41,442 bases of DNA from Calothrix sp. MO_167.B42 (GTDB lineage: Bacteria; Cyanobacteriota; Cyanobacteriia; Cyanobacteriales; Nostocaceae): NCBI GenBank assembly GCA_030065255.1, contig JASJCX010000013.1, positions 1-41,442 of the forward strand, in the 5' to 3' direction. Position 1 is the first letter of the stretch. Each line of letters begins with the position of its first letter. Shown here one piece after another: positions 17,795 through 26,514 of this stretch. The notes beneath the pieces were generated by a model. It made no database searches. It saw nothing but the letters and a program-made list of their open reading frames with translations, and had not been told where the DNA came from. Position numbers and translations under genes: made by a program.

Positions 17795-18808
17795 ATGACA
17801 GAAAAAATCGCTATTGTTTTAGCTACATATAATCCCAATCTGGAATATTTCCAGAAACAAATCCAGTCCATCAAAAATCAGAGTTGGCAAAACTGGATAT
17901 GTCACCTTGTGGATGACTGCTCAAAACCGGAATATCAAGCTGAAATTCAAAACATTATCCGTAATGATGGCCGGTTTATCTGTCATTTTCACGAGCAAAA
18001 CCTCCAACATTATCATAATTTTGAGCGCGGTTTACAATACTGTACCCAAGACCCTACAATTACAGCGATCGCTTTTGCAGATCAAGATGATGTTTGGACT
18101 GTAGATAAGTTGACAATTTCCCTAGAAAAATTGCGATCGCAACAGGCTTTACTTGTCCATTCTGATTTACAATTAATTGACGGTGAAGACAAAATCATTA
18201 ATGCTTCTGCCTGGGATTTTGAAGGACGAAAACCAGAAAAAGTCACTCCAGAATTATTATTACTTCGCAATGTAGTGACTGGATGTTCTCTCTTATTTTG
18301 TAGTTCCTTACTTCCCCATATTCTCCCGTTCCCACCACAAACGACAATTGGATGGCATCATGACTGGTGGGTGGCATTGATTGCTGCTCAAAGAGGAAAC
18401 ATTGCCCATATTCGCCAACCTTTATTGTATTACCGCCTCCACGGTGCCAATACAGTAGGTTTGATGACAGATTATGGAAAATTATACCGCGAGTTAATAG
18501 TCTGGTGTCAGAAAAAATTCCCCATTACCAATAACAGCTATTTAATTCACTCTCATTTAAGTCAAGCATTCCAAGCTCGGGAACAATTAGATACTAATTG
18601 GTTCAATCCTTTTGATGAGCAACGATTAGATTTTGGTGTCGGTATTATTAATCTCTGTTACAAAAGTATGAAAGTTGGCTATGGTTCCGAAGGAATAGGA
18701 TTGCGAATTTGGTTTGGGAAAGTATTATTTGATTTGAACCGAGTTAGGCAAAGGTTATCACAAATTCTGAATAAATTCTCAGTCAAGCAGCAAAATATCT
18801 CTAAATGA
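17795..18808 (+). CDS. GT2 family glycosyltransferase (rhamnosyltransferase-like)
   Basis: 337 residues from ATG 17795, which starts directly at the fold ('MTEKIAIVLATYNPN'). The frame is open upstream to 17654, but that part has no family resemblance. Motifs are 'VDDCS' (UDP/dTDP-sugar binding), 'FADQDDVW' with the DxD-equivalent near residue 92, and 'GWHHDWWVALIAAQRG', typical of bacterial alpha-rhamnosyl and related transferases. It precedes the next GT2 gene by 4 bases, so co-translation is likely. dTDP-rhamnose from the rfbCDA set downstream is a plausible donor. Confidence 0.85.
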   Translation: MTEKIAIVLATYNPNLEYFQKQIQSIKNQSWQNWICHLVDDCSKPEYQAEIQNIIRNDGRFICHFHEQNLQHYHNFERGLQYCTQDPTITAIAFADQDDVWTVDKLTISLEKLRSQQALLVHSDLQLIDGEDKIINASAWDFEGRKPEKVTPELLLLRNVVTGCSLLFCSSLLPHILPFPPQTTIGWHHDWWVALIAAQRGNIAHIRQPLLYYRLHGANTVGLMTDYGKLYRELIVWCQKKFPITNNSYLIHSHLSQAFQAREQLDTNWFNPFDEQRLDFGVGIINLCYKSMKVGYGSEGIGLRIWFGKVLFDLNRVRQRLSQILNKFSVKQQNISK

Positions 18809-18812
18809 AATA

Positions 18813-19712
18813 ATGCAACAACATAAAACTTTATGTTCTATTATTTTAGTTAACTATAATGGAGCAGATGTCTTACTTGATTGTTTAAATTCTATAGAAA
18901 AATTTATTCCTAAACATAATTTAGATATTATAGTTGTAGACAACGCTTCTCAAGATGACAGCCGAAAATTAATTGCAGATAAATTTCCCCATATACATCT
19001 AATTAAATTACCAGAAAATCGTGGTTTTGGTGCTGGCAATAATGCAGGTGCTAGCATCGCTACTGGGGAGTTTTTGTTGTTATTAAACACCGATACTATT
19101 CTGACTGAGAATATTCTCCCACATCTAATTGACTTGATGTATACTAATCCGCAAATAGGAATTGTTGGACCAAAATTACTCAATGCCGATGGCAGCTTTC
19201 AAGTTTCCTTTGCACATACCATTAGTATTCAAGGCGAGTATCAAACTTTGAAACTACATCAAGCCGCTAAAAACCCTTCCCAGTTGAAAATTATAGAACA
19301 GCAATACCAAGATATTCAAGAGGTAGATGTGGTTGTAGGAGCAGCATTGTTAATCCGTTCTAGTTTATTTCAAGCCTTAGGGGGATTTGATGAAAATTTT
19401 TTCATGTATTTTGAAGAATCTGATTTGTGTCAAAGGGTACGAAACCAGGGATATAAGATTGTATACACTCCCCATGTATCATTGATCCATTTAAAAGGAT
19501 ATTCTACACAACAGGCTGCAAGTCCCATGGCAATTGAATACCGGCGCAGTCAAATGTATTATTATTATAAACATCGTCCTTCGGTAGAACAGTTATTAGT
19601 GCGAGTTTATCTATTCGTTAAATTCTTATTTGAATGGTTAAGGACAACTAATCCTAATAGTTGGAAAATGGCGATTGCAATTATGACATTTAAACCAGGT
19701 AAATTCAAATAA
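18813..19712 (+). CDS. GT2 family glycosyltransferase (WbbL-like)
   Basis: 299 residues with the complete GT2 signature: 'IILVNYNG' at the N-terminus, 'VVDNASQDDS', 'LLNTDT' as the metal-binding DxD near residue 92, and the acceptor region 'GGFDENFFMYFEESDLC' with 'GYKIVYTPHVSLIHLKG'. This pattern is typical of rhamnosyltransferases such as WbbL/RfbN, and of galactofuranosyl-type relatives. It is soluble, with a hydrophobic C-terminal patch that may touch the membrane. It follows the previous transferase by 4 bases. Confidence 0.88.
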   Translation: MQQHKTLCSIILVNYNGADVLLDCLNSIEKFIPKHNLDIIVVDNASQDDSRKLIADKFPHIHLIKLPENRGFGAGNNAGASIATGEFLLLLNTDTILTENILPHLIDLMYTNPQIGIVGPKLLNADGSFQVSFAHTISIQGEYQTLKLHQAAKNPSQLKIIEQQYQDIQEVDVVVGAALLIRSSLFQALGGFDENFFMYFEESDLCQRVRNQGYKIVYTPHVSLIHLKGYSTQQAASPMAIEYRRSQMYYYYKHRPSVEQLLVRVYLFVKFLFEWLRTTNPNSWKMAIAIMTFKPGKFK

Positions 19713-19734
19713 AAATACCTGGATTATATTGATT

Positions 19735-20805
19735 ATGACTCTACTAGTAAATTTATCTTTTGCTCCATCCCAGCCTACGGGCTGGTTAAACTATAGTTTA
19801 AATTTATTGCCAGAATTAAAAAGTATAGATTTTAATATACTAAGTCCAGTAACCATAGCGGGGATGAAATGTCATCAATCTCCACCTCATATAACAACTG
19901 ATTTTGGCATTCAAGGACATTTGCAACGCTTGTTATGGATGCAATGGCAACTACCTAAATTATATCTACAGATGCAGTCAAAACTGCTCTTTTCTCCTGT
20001 ACCGGAAGCACCGTTTTTTTCCGACTGTCGTTATATAATTACTGTTCATGATTTAATCCCTTTAAGGTTTAAAGAATATTTTTCAGCAGCACAAAATTTT
20101 TATTGTCGTTATTATATTCCTACTGTCATTCAAAAAGCAGAACACGTCATTTGTAATTCCCAAACCACGGCTGAAGATATATGCAAATTTTGGCAAGTTC
20201 CAGAAGATAAAATTACAGCGATTCCCCTTGCACATGATGGCAAAAATTTTCGGTTTTTGGATTTACCCAAAAAAAATTATTTTCTCTATTTAGGAAGACA
20301 TAATCCTCACAAAAATCCCGGTAGAGTCATTACTGCTTTCGCCGCACTACCGAATTATCATGATTACGAGCTGTGGTTTGTAGGACCAACTGATAAACGT
20401 TATACTCCAGTTTTACAAGCGCAAGTTAAAGAACTAGGTATTATCCCACAGGTAAAATTTCTCAACTACTTACCTTACAGCGATTTACCCCAAATCATTA
20501 ATCAAGCAATAGCATTAGTTTTCCCCTCTCTCTGGGAAGGTTTTGGTTTTCCAGTACTAGAAGCAATGGCCTGTGGTACTCCAGTTATTACTTCCAACCT
20601 CTCCTCTCTACCAGAAGTAGCTGGTGATGCTGCCATTCTCATCAATCCTGATAACACTGGGGAAATTACAGAGGCGATGGATTCAATTGCTACTGACAAA
20701 CAATTATGCAATCGCCTTTCCTTTGCAGGTATTGACAGAGCAAAACAATTCAGTTGGTCAAAGACAGGACAAGCCACAGTTGAAGTTTTGCAACAATTTC
20801 TTTAG
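19735..20805 (+). CDS. GT4 family glycosyltransferase
   Basis: 356 residues from ATG 19735 (TTG 19729 is also open). It is a GT-B fold retaining transferase: the N-terminal acceptor half contains 'ITVHDLIPL', the donor half 'YLGRHNPHKNPGRVI' and the E-x7-E motif in 'EGFGFPVLEAMACGTPV', followed by 'SLPEVAGDAA'. It is similar to mannosyl or rhamnosyl transferases of O-antigen clusters. It is the last gene of the co-directional glycan run; a long non-coding stretch follows. Confidence 0.9.
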   Translation: MTLLVNLSFAPSQPTGWLNYSLNLLPELKSIDFNILSPVTIAGMKCHQSPPHITTDFGIQGHLQRLLWMQWQLPKLYLQMQSKLLFSPVPEAPFFSDCRYIITVHDLIPLRFKEYFSAAQNFYCRYYIPTVIQKAEHVICNSQTTAEDICKFWQVPEDKITAIPLAHDGKNFRFLDLPKKNYFLYLGRHNPHKNPGRVITAFAALPNYHDYELWFVGPTDKRYTPVLQAQVKELGIIPQVKFLNYLPYSDLPQIINQAIALVFPSLWEGFGFPVLEAMACGTPVITSNLSSLPEVAGDAAILINPDNTGEITEAMDSIATDKQLCNRLSFAGIDRAKQFSWSKTGQATVEVLQQFL

Positions 20806-21484
20806 TTCTTCTTGAACGTAGCAATCACAACTTGTAGGGTCACGCACTAACTACCGATTGTGACACCCAGCTTTAATCCTGTGATTATCACAAAGTTTAT
20901 TATTATAAATAGGTAATAATTTTATCACAATTTATCTATTTGTCAAATGAATGTTATACAATAAGTATAGGCAAGACTTACGCAAACAACAATTGTCATT
21001 ACGACCTGATTGCCGCCCTAGGCTTGCAAAAGGTCTGGTATAGGGAAACAATCCCAGAATTTTGGGCAATTAAGTCCCTGTGGTTTGTCCATGCCGGACA
21101 TACTAAGCACTAAGGGAAGCCATGCCCTAAGCTTTACCTAATAATTACGTTAATAATTACGTGGGTTTTGCGTAAGTCCTAATAGGATTAAAAACAAAGG
21201 TAAGACAGAAGCAATATTGCTTGTTTAACCAAGTCGGCACGAAAAAACTTCAGGATGCATCAAGTGCTGTTTATTTGGGAGTAGTAAGTGAAGAAGCCTA
21301 AATTAGATTGAAAACCTTACTAATACTGTCTACTGCCTTGTCACATAATCCTTTAAAAACAGCCTCTAAAGCCAAATATTAGAGGGGAGTCATCCTATCA
21401 ACTAGCCAAAGTTGGAAAAGTTTAATCCGTCCTTGGTGGTGGGTGCTTTTGTCTGGTACATGGCTGTAACTGGAAGGGGGTTAT
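20806..21484. other. Intergenic stretch with a MITE
   Basis: No gene is seen in these 679 bases. The one clear feature is the 204-bp element at 20975-21178. The remainder is AT-rich and ends in a purine-rich AAGGGGG (21474-21480), which may be the ribosome site of the repeat protein. Possible hairpins near 20838-20870 (GTCAC/GTGAC) could end transcription of the glycan run. Confidence 0.5.
20975..21178. mobile_element. MITE-like element with 12-bp terminal inverted repeats
   Basis: GACTTACGCAAA at 20975-20986 is perfectly complementary to TTTGCGTAAGTC at 21167-21178, bounding 204 bp without a transposase gene. The 'acttacgcaaa' ends are a recurrent cyanobacterial repeat motif. No clean target duplication is visible. 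It lies at the boundary between the glycan locus and the repeat-protein gene. Confidence 0.7.
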
Positions 21485-23266
21485 ATGAATATTTTAAAAT
21501 TAACAAACAACATCTATAATGACGTATTACCTCAAATCTCAGGCAATAATATTGTCTGGTTTGGTGATGATGGCAATGACGGGGAAATTTTCCTCTACGA
21601 TGGCAGCCAAACTCGCCAATTAACAAACAACATCTATGATGATGGTTTTCCTCAAATTTCAGGCAATAAGGTTGTCTGGTATGGTGATGATGGTAATGAC
21701 ACGGAAATTTTCCTTTACGATGGCAGCCAAACTCGCCAATTAACAAACAACATCTATGATGATGGTTTTCCTGAAATCTCAGGCAATAACGTTGTCTGGT
21801 TGGGTTATGATGGCAATGACTATGAAATTTTCCTCCACGATGGCAGCCAAACTCGCCAATTAACAAACAACATCTATGATGATGTGCTTCCTCAAGTCTC
21901 GGGGGATAATGTTGTTTGGTTTGGTTCTGACGGCAATGACTATGAAATTTTCCTCTACGATGGCAGCCAAACTCGCCAACTCACAAACAACAACTATGAT
22001 GATTTGCTTCCTGAAATCTCAGGCAATAACGTTGTTTGGTATGGTTTTGACGGCAATGACACGGAAATTTTCCTCTACGATGGCAGCCAAACTCGCCAAC
22101 TCACAAGCAACAACTATAATGATGAGTATCCTCAAATCTCAGGGGATAATGTTGTCTGGTTTGGTTCTGATGGCAATGACACGGAAATTTTCCTCTACGA
22201 TGGCAGCCAGACTCGTAAACTAACAAACAACAACTATAATGATGAGTATCCTCAAATCTCAGGGGATAATGTTGCCTGGTTTGGTTCTGACGGCAATGAC
22301 TATGAAATTTTCACAACAAATTTATCATCAATAGATGCCGAGTCCACAGATATCGATTTAACAGATGCCGATTTCAACAATGACGGCCATACAGATATTT
22401 TATGGCGCAACTCTCGCACTGGTGAGAATGCCATCTGGTTGATGGATGGAACTAACGTCTCAGAGGGTGTGTCCATCACAACTGTATCAGACACTGATTG
22501 GCACGTTAAAGGAACTGCCGATTTCAATCATGACGGTCATACAGATATTTTATGGCGCAACTCTCGCACTGGTGAGAATGCCATCTGGTTGATGGATGAA
22601 ACTAACGTCTCAGAGGGTGTGTTCATCACAAGTGTATCAGACACTGATTGGCACATTAAAGGAACTACTGACTTCAATAATGATGGTCAGACAGATATTT
22701 TATGGCGCAACTCTCGCACTGGTGATAATGCCGTCTGGCTAATGGATGGAACTAACGTCTCAGAGGGTGTGTTTATCACAAATGTATCAGACGCTGATTG
22801 GCACATCAAAGGCACTGCTGATTTCAATCATGATGGTCAGGAAGATATTTTATGGCGTAATTCTCGCACTGGTGAGAATGCCATCTGGCTGATGGATGGA
22901 ACTAATATCTCAGAGGCTGTGTATCTACCAGAGGTGGGTGATGCTGATTGGCACATCAAAGGAGTTGCTGATTTCAACAATGATGGTCAGGAAGATATTT
23001 TATGGCGCAACTCTCGCACTGGTGATGATGCCATTTGGCTGATGGACGGAACTCATATGTTACATGGTGCGTTCATAACAGGTGTATCGGACACTGATTG
23101 GCACATCAAAGGCACTGCTGATTTCAACAATGACGGTCATGGGGATATTTTATGGCGACACTCTGGTAGCGGTGACAATGCTATCTGGCTGATGGATGGA
23201 ACTAACATGTTAGATGGTATGTTCATCACAGGTGTACCAGACACTGATTGGTCTTCCATGGTTTAG
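21485..23266 (+). CDS. Tandem-repeat protein: seven TolB-like blades plus six FG-GAP/VCBS-like repeats
   Basis: 593 residues made almost entirely of repeats. Residues 6-276 are seven copies of a 40-residue unit with the consensus 'ISGNNVVWFG.DGND.EIFLYDG', probably one seven-bladed beta-propeller. Residues 295-593 are six copies of a 50-residue unit with Ca-binding loops of the DxNxDGxxD type ('DFNNDGHTDILWRN', 'NAIWLMDGTN', 'SDTDWH.KGTADF'). The FG-GAP/VCBS family usually acts outside the cell in adhesion, but no signal peptide is seen at ATG 21485, so a non-classical exit or a missing N-terminus must be considered. AAGGGGG at 21474-21480 could be the ribosome site. No partner gene is evident. 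Confidence 0.85.
   Translation: MNILKLTNNIYNDVLPQISGNNIVWFGDDGNDGEIFLYDGSQTRQLTNNIYDDGFPQISGNKVVWYGDDGNDTEIFLYDGSQTRQLTNNIYDDGFPEISGNNVVWLGYDGNDYEIFLHDGSQTRQLTNNIYDDVLPQVSGDNVVWFGSDGNDYEIFLYDGSQTRQLTNNNYDDLLPEISGNNVVWYGFDGNDTEIFLYDGSQTRQLTSNNYNDEYPQISGDNVVWFGSDGNDTEIFLYDGSQTRKLTNNNYNDEYPQISGDNVAWFGSDGNDYEIFTTNLSSIDAESTDIDLTDADFNNDGHTDILWRNSRTGENAIWLMDGTNVSEGVSITTVSDTDWHVKGTADFNHDGHTDILWRNSRTGENAIWLMDETNVSEGVFITSVSDTDWHIKGTTDFNNDGQTDILWRNSRTGDNAVWLMDGTNVSEGVFITNVSDADWHIKGTADFNHDGQEDILWRNSRTGENAIWLMDGTNISEAVYLPEVGDADWHIKGVADFNNDGQEDILWRNSRTGDDAIWLMDGTHMLHGAFITGVSDTDWHIKGTADFNNDGHGDILWRHSGSGDNAIWLMDGTNMLDGMFITGVPDTDWSSMV
21500..22313 (+). repeat. 120-bp tandem repeat, seven units
   Basis: Units begin every 120 bases (21500, 21620, 21740 and so on to 22220), each starting with TTAACAAACAAC or a close variant. 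The phrase TGGCAGCCAAACTCGCCAA recurs in almost unchanged form. High DNA identity, not just protein similarity, indicates recent duplication or gene conversion. Confidence 0.92.
22367..23266 (+). repeat. 150-bp tandem repeat, six units
   Basis: Units start at 22367 and repeat every 150 bases to the stop codon, exactly six periods. ATATTTTATGGCGCAACTC and GATGGATGGAACTAA recur with few changes; the last unit is the most divergent. Each unit encodes one 50-residue Ca-loop repeat. Confidence 0.92.
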
Positions 23267-23776
23267 TCACGGAAAGATTTGGTAAGTAAAAAGTTACTTA
23301 ATTGAGAGTTAAATTAAGCTTAATTACTTAAGCTATATCAATTGTGAGTTAGCAACAATTGGTATATGGGAGTCTGGTTTGAATATTGAAAAAAATTAGG
23401 TATTTGTAGGGTGCATTATGACGCTAGTCTAATGCACCGAAATCTCTATATAATGGTGCGTTGCGCTGCGCGACAACACACCCTACGTATATTTCAAAAA
23501 TCAAATAGGAGTCCTATAGTTTTTCTGTTGCAGGTATGGCGTTATATCGTTTCCGTTTGTATCGGAATTATTTAAATTTCCTCTCTCTTCCTTTTCCTGT
23601 TGCGTTCTGTTGCGCCTGGAGTGGTTTTTTATCATTCCAGTGAACCGGATTTGATATTACACCCAAGCCAATGGCTTTCACAAAACCCCAGACAAAAAAT
23701 AGAATTATATAGTTCAAAATATAAACATGGGAATAATACTAGTATTGTAATTATCCATGAAAAATACTAGCCATCA
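23267..23776. other. Intergenic stretch before the rhamnose genes
   Basis: No gene is seen. It holds the palindromic repeat at 23406-23486 and AT-rich sequence before rfbC. The promoter of the rfbCDA set is presumably here; I cannot assign -35/-10 boxes with confidence. Confidence 0.5.
23406..23486. repeat. Palindromic GTAGGGTG repeat
   Basis: The outer arms GTAGGGTG (23406-23413) and CACCCTAC (23479-23486) are complementary. An inner hairpin pairs GGTGCATTA (23410-23418) with TAATGCACC (23430-23438). This is a dispersed-repeat type common in cyanobacterial intergenic regions. Confidence 0.7.
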
Positions 23777-24322
23777 ATGTTGATTGAAAATACAGCAATA
23801 CCAGAAGTTATTACAATTAAGCCCAAAGTCTTTAAAGACGATCGCGGCTTTTTTTTGGAGTCGTTTAATGAACAAAAATTCATTGATAAAGTAGGTATTA
23901 CTGCGAAATTCGTTCAAGATAACCACTCCCAATCCCACCACAATGTCCTACGGGGACTACACTATCAAATTATTCAACCCCAAGGCAAACTAGTGCGTGT
24001 GGTTGTTGGTAGTGTTTTTGACGTGGCTGTAGATATCAGGAAAAGCTCTCCCACCTTTGGACAATGGGTGGGTTACGAACTCAGTGCCGAGAATCAAGCT
24101 CAAATTTGGATACCACCGGGTTTTGCCCACGGCTTCCTTGTGGTTTCGGAAGTTGCTGAAGTTATTTATAAAACCACGGACTATTATTGCCCCCAAGGGG
24201 AACGCACATTATTATGGAATGACCCAGATGTAGGGATAAATTGGCCAATGAGTGCCCCACCCATCCTATCTGCAAAAGATAAAGTGGGTAAAACTTTCAA
24301 GGAGATTGAATTATTCCCATGA
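23777..24322 (+). CDS. rfbC: dTDP-4-dehydrorhamnose 3,5-epimerase
   Basis: A cupin epimerase of 181 residues, the usual size, converting dTDP-4-keto-6-deoxyglucose to dTDP-4-keto-rhamnose. It has 'VFKDDRGFFLESFNE' at the N-terminus, the catalytic His in 'LRGLHYQ' near residue 62, 'VAVDIRKSSPTFGQWVG', and 'PPGFAHGFLVVSE' near 112-124. Its stop overlaps the rfbD start by 4 bases (ATGA), so the two are translationally coupled. The product feeds rhamnosylation by the GT2 enzymes upstream. Confidence 0.95.
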   Translation: MLIENTAIPEVITIKPKVFKDDRGFFLESFNEQKFIDKVGITAKFVQDNHSQSHHNVLRGLHYQIIQPQGKLVRVVVGSVFDVAVDIRKSSPTFGQWVGYELSAENQAQIWIPPGFAHGFLVVSEVAEVIYKTTDYYCPQGERTLLWNDPDVGINWPMSAPPILSAKDKVGKTFKEIELFP

Positions 24323-25206
24323 AAAATATTTTGCTTATTGGTAGCAATGGTCAAGTAGGTCAAGAGCTACAACAAATACTACCAGCCTACGGTAATACTA
24401 TCCCAGTCGCCCGTCCGGTGGTAGATTTGGCCCAACCAGACTCTCTACATCGTGTTGTCCAAGCATACCAACCACAAATCATTATTAATGCCGCTGCATA
24501 TACGGCCGTTGACAAGGCTGAAAGTGAGCCAGAATTAGCATTGGCTATTAATGGAACTGCACCAGGAATTCTCGCAGAAGCAGCCAAAAAATTAGGGGCT
24601 TTTCTCATTCATATTTCTACTGACTACGTTTTTGATGGTAATCATAGCAGTCCCTATGGAGTGAATCATCCCACCAATCCTTTAAGCGTTTACGGCAAAA
24701 CCAAACTGGCTGGGGAACAAGCCATTAGGGAAGTAGACAGCAATTATATTATCCTCCGTACTGCCTGGGTATACGGTACCTATGGCAAAAGTAACTTTGT
24801 CAAAACCATGTTACGCTTGGCCGCACAACGCCCAGAAATTCGTGTTGTTGCCGACCAAATTGGTAGTCCCACCTGGGCAAAAGATATTGCTGGAGCCATC
24901 GCCCAAATTGTTGCTCGATTAACTCCAGAAATGACTGGAATTTATCACTACACCAATAGTGGAGTTGCTAGTTGGTATGATTTTGCTCTGAGTATTTTTG
25001 AATCAGCACAGCAGCAAGGCTTCCCTGTACACGTAAATAAAGTTGTTCCCATTACTACCTCAGATTATCCTACCCCTGCCCATAGGCCTGGCTACTCAGT
25101 CCTTGATTGTGCCAGAATAGCGGCAGTTTTAGATAACTATCCGCCCCATTGGCGGCAAAGTCTACGGAAAATGTTAGCAGAATTTTATACACAACAAAAT
25201 TTATGA
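24319..25206 (+). CDS. rfbD: dTDP-4-dehydrorhamnose reductase
   Basis: An SDR enzyme of 295 residues making dTDP-L-rhamnose. It has the nucleotide-binding 'GSNGQVGQELQ' at residues 7-17, 'NAAAYTAVDKAESE', 'STDYVFDG', catalytic 'YGKTK' near 130, and 'RTAWVYG'. It overlaps both neighbours by 4 bases (ATGA at 24319 and at 25203), a tight translational relay of epimerase, reductase and nucleotidyltransferase. Confidence 0.95.
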   Translation: MKNILLIGSNGQVGQELQQILPAYGNTIPVARPVVDLAQPDSLHRVVQAYQPQIIINAAAYTAVDKAESEPELALAINGTAPGILAEAAKKLGAFLIHISTDYVFDGNHSSPYGVNHPTNPLSVYGKTKLAGEQAIREVDSNYIILRTAWVYGTYGKSNFVKTMLRLAAQRPEIRVVADQIGSPTWAKDIAGAIAQIVARLTPEMTGIYHYTNSGVASWYDFALSIFESAQQQGFPVHVNKVVPITTSDYPTPAHRPGYSVLDCARIAAVLDNYPPHWRQSLRKMLAEFYTQQNL

Positions 25207-26279
25207 AGGCACTAATTCTTTCCGGTGGTAGAGGTACAAGATTGCGTCCCCTGACCTACACAGGAGCTAAACAACTCGTTCCTGTTGCGAATAAGCCAAT
25301 TTTATGGTATGGCATCGAAGAGATGGTAGCAGCAGGGATTACAGATATTGGTATTATTATCAGTCCCGAAACAGGAGCAGAAGTCCAAGCGAAAACTGGA
25401 AATGGGGAAAAGTTTGGAGCCAAGATTACCTATATTGTCCAAGAGGAGCCAGCAGGACTTGCCCATGCGGTAAAGGTTGCCTTGCCGTTCCTAGGAGATT
25501 CACCTTTTTTGATGTATTTGGGAGATAACTTAATTCAACAGGGAGATTTAAGTTATTTTTTACACAAATTTACTGAAGAACCACAATCAGCTTTAATTTT
25601 ATTACGCCAAGTCCCTAATCCCAGTGCTTTTGGTGTAGCGGAAGTTGACCATACAGGTAGGGTTTTACAACTGATAGAAAAGCCCAAAAACCCACCTTCC
25701 AATTTAGCCCTAGTAGGGGTTTACTTCTTTTCGCCAGTGATTCATCATGCGATCGCTAACATCAAACCTTCAGCCAGAGGGGAGTTGGAAATCACTGATG
25801 CGATTCAATACTTAATTGACGAGCAAAAGCCAGTTACAGCTTGTCAATTAGAAGGTTGGTGGCTAGATACGGGTAAAAAGGATGACTTACTCGAAGCCAA
25901 TCGTCTAATTCTGGATACTTATTTAAAATCATCAATTGTTGGTGATGTTGATGACCAAAGTAATGTAAGCGGGAGAGTACAAATAGGGAAGCAATCCCAA
26001 TTAATCAATTGTACCGTCCGTGGGCCTGTGGTTATTGGTCATAACTGTTACTTAGAAAATTGTTTTGTTGGTCCCTATACGAGTATTGCTGATAATACCA
26101 CCCTTATTGATACGGATTTAGAGCATAGTGTGGTTTTAGAAGGTGCTAAAGTCGCCGGAATCCACCAACGTATCATTGATAGTGTGATTGGACAACGGGC
26201 GCAGTTAACTGTTGCACCCCGTCGTCCTAAGGCCTTACGGTTTATGATTGGTGACGATTGTCAAATCGAATTAACCTGA
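25203..26279 (+). CDS. rfbA: Glucose-1-phosphate thymidylyltransferase, long form
   Basis: 358 residues from ATG 25203 (the frame opens earlier, but this start overlaps the rfbD stop as ATGA). The N-terminal nucleotidyltransferase domain has 'SGGRGTRLRPLT' at about 7-18, 'KQLVPVANKPILWYG' and 'YLGDNLIQ'. The C-terminal 110 residues form a left-handed beta-helix of hexad repeats ('CTVRGPVVIGHNCYLENC'). The length and helix match the long RmlA type known from actinomycetes and archaea rather than the ~290-residue RfbA. It makes dTDP-glucose, the first step of dTDP-rhamnose; rfbB (step two) is absent from the window. Confidence 0.93.
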   Translation: MKALILSGGRGTRLRPLTYTGAKQLVPVANKPILWYGIEEMVAAGITDIGIIISPETGAEVQAKTGNGEKFGAKITYIVQEEPAGLAHAVKVALPFLGDSPFLMYLGDNLIQQGDLSYFLHKFTEEPQSALILLRQVPNPSAFGVAEVDHTGRVLQLIEKPKNPPSNLALVGVYFFSPVIHHAIANIKPSARGELEITDAIQYLIDEQKPVTACQLEGWWLDTGKKDDLLEANRLILDTYLKSSIVGDVDDQSNVSGRVQIGKQSQLINCTVRGPVVIGHNCYLENCFVGPYTSIADNTTLIDTDLEHSVVLEGAKVAGIHQRIIDSVIGQRAQLTVAPRRPKALRFMIGDDCQIELT

Positions 26280-26514
26280 AATAGTTGTTAGTTGGGAGTT
26301 GATAGTTGTTAGTTATGAGCGCCCGACTAGCAGCTATCGCCACTAGCAACAAATGAAACTAACACATTTGATTAAAGCTCAAATCCTTAGTGCATAAGGG
26401 TTTTAAAATGTGTTAGTTAGAAGTAAGTGTGGGGAGTATGGGAAGTGTGGGAAGCAATATTATTTCTTTCACTCACTCCCTCTCAACTGTCAACTGTCAA
26501 CTGTCAACTCTTCC
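26280..26514. terminator. Bidirectional terminator-like hairpin between convergent genes
   Basis: Between convergent rfbA and pyk, ACTAACACATTT (26358-26369) and AAATGTGTTAGT (26406-26417) form a perfect 12-bp stem with an inner CCTTA/TAAGG hairpin near 26385-26399. A symmetrical stem flanked by AT-rich bases suits termination in both directions. The rest of the gap holds GTTAGTT-like simple repeats and the TCAACTG repeat. Confidence 0.55.
26483..26508. repeat. Heptamer short tandem repeat (TCAACTG)
   Basis: Just under four direct copies of TCAACTG end 6 bases before the pyk stop codon (pyk is on the minus strand). It is of the class of short tandemly repeated repetitive sequences typical of heterocystous cyanobacteria. 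Confidence 0.85.

Noticed and set aside
21402-21866. Minus-strand reading frame of 154 residues rich in His, Cys and Arg
   Set aside because: It is the shadow of the 120-bp repeats of the plus-strand repeat gene; its regularity comes from those repeats.
21500-23266. Possible CRISPR or satellite
   Set aside because: Periods of 120 and 150 bp are whole codons, with no spacers, and encode protein repeats.
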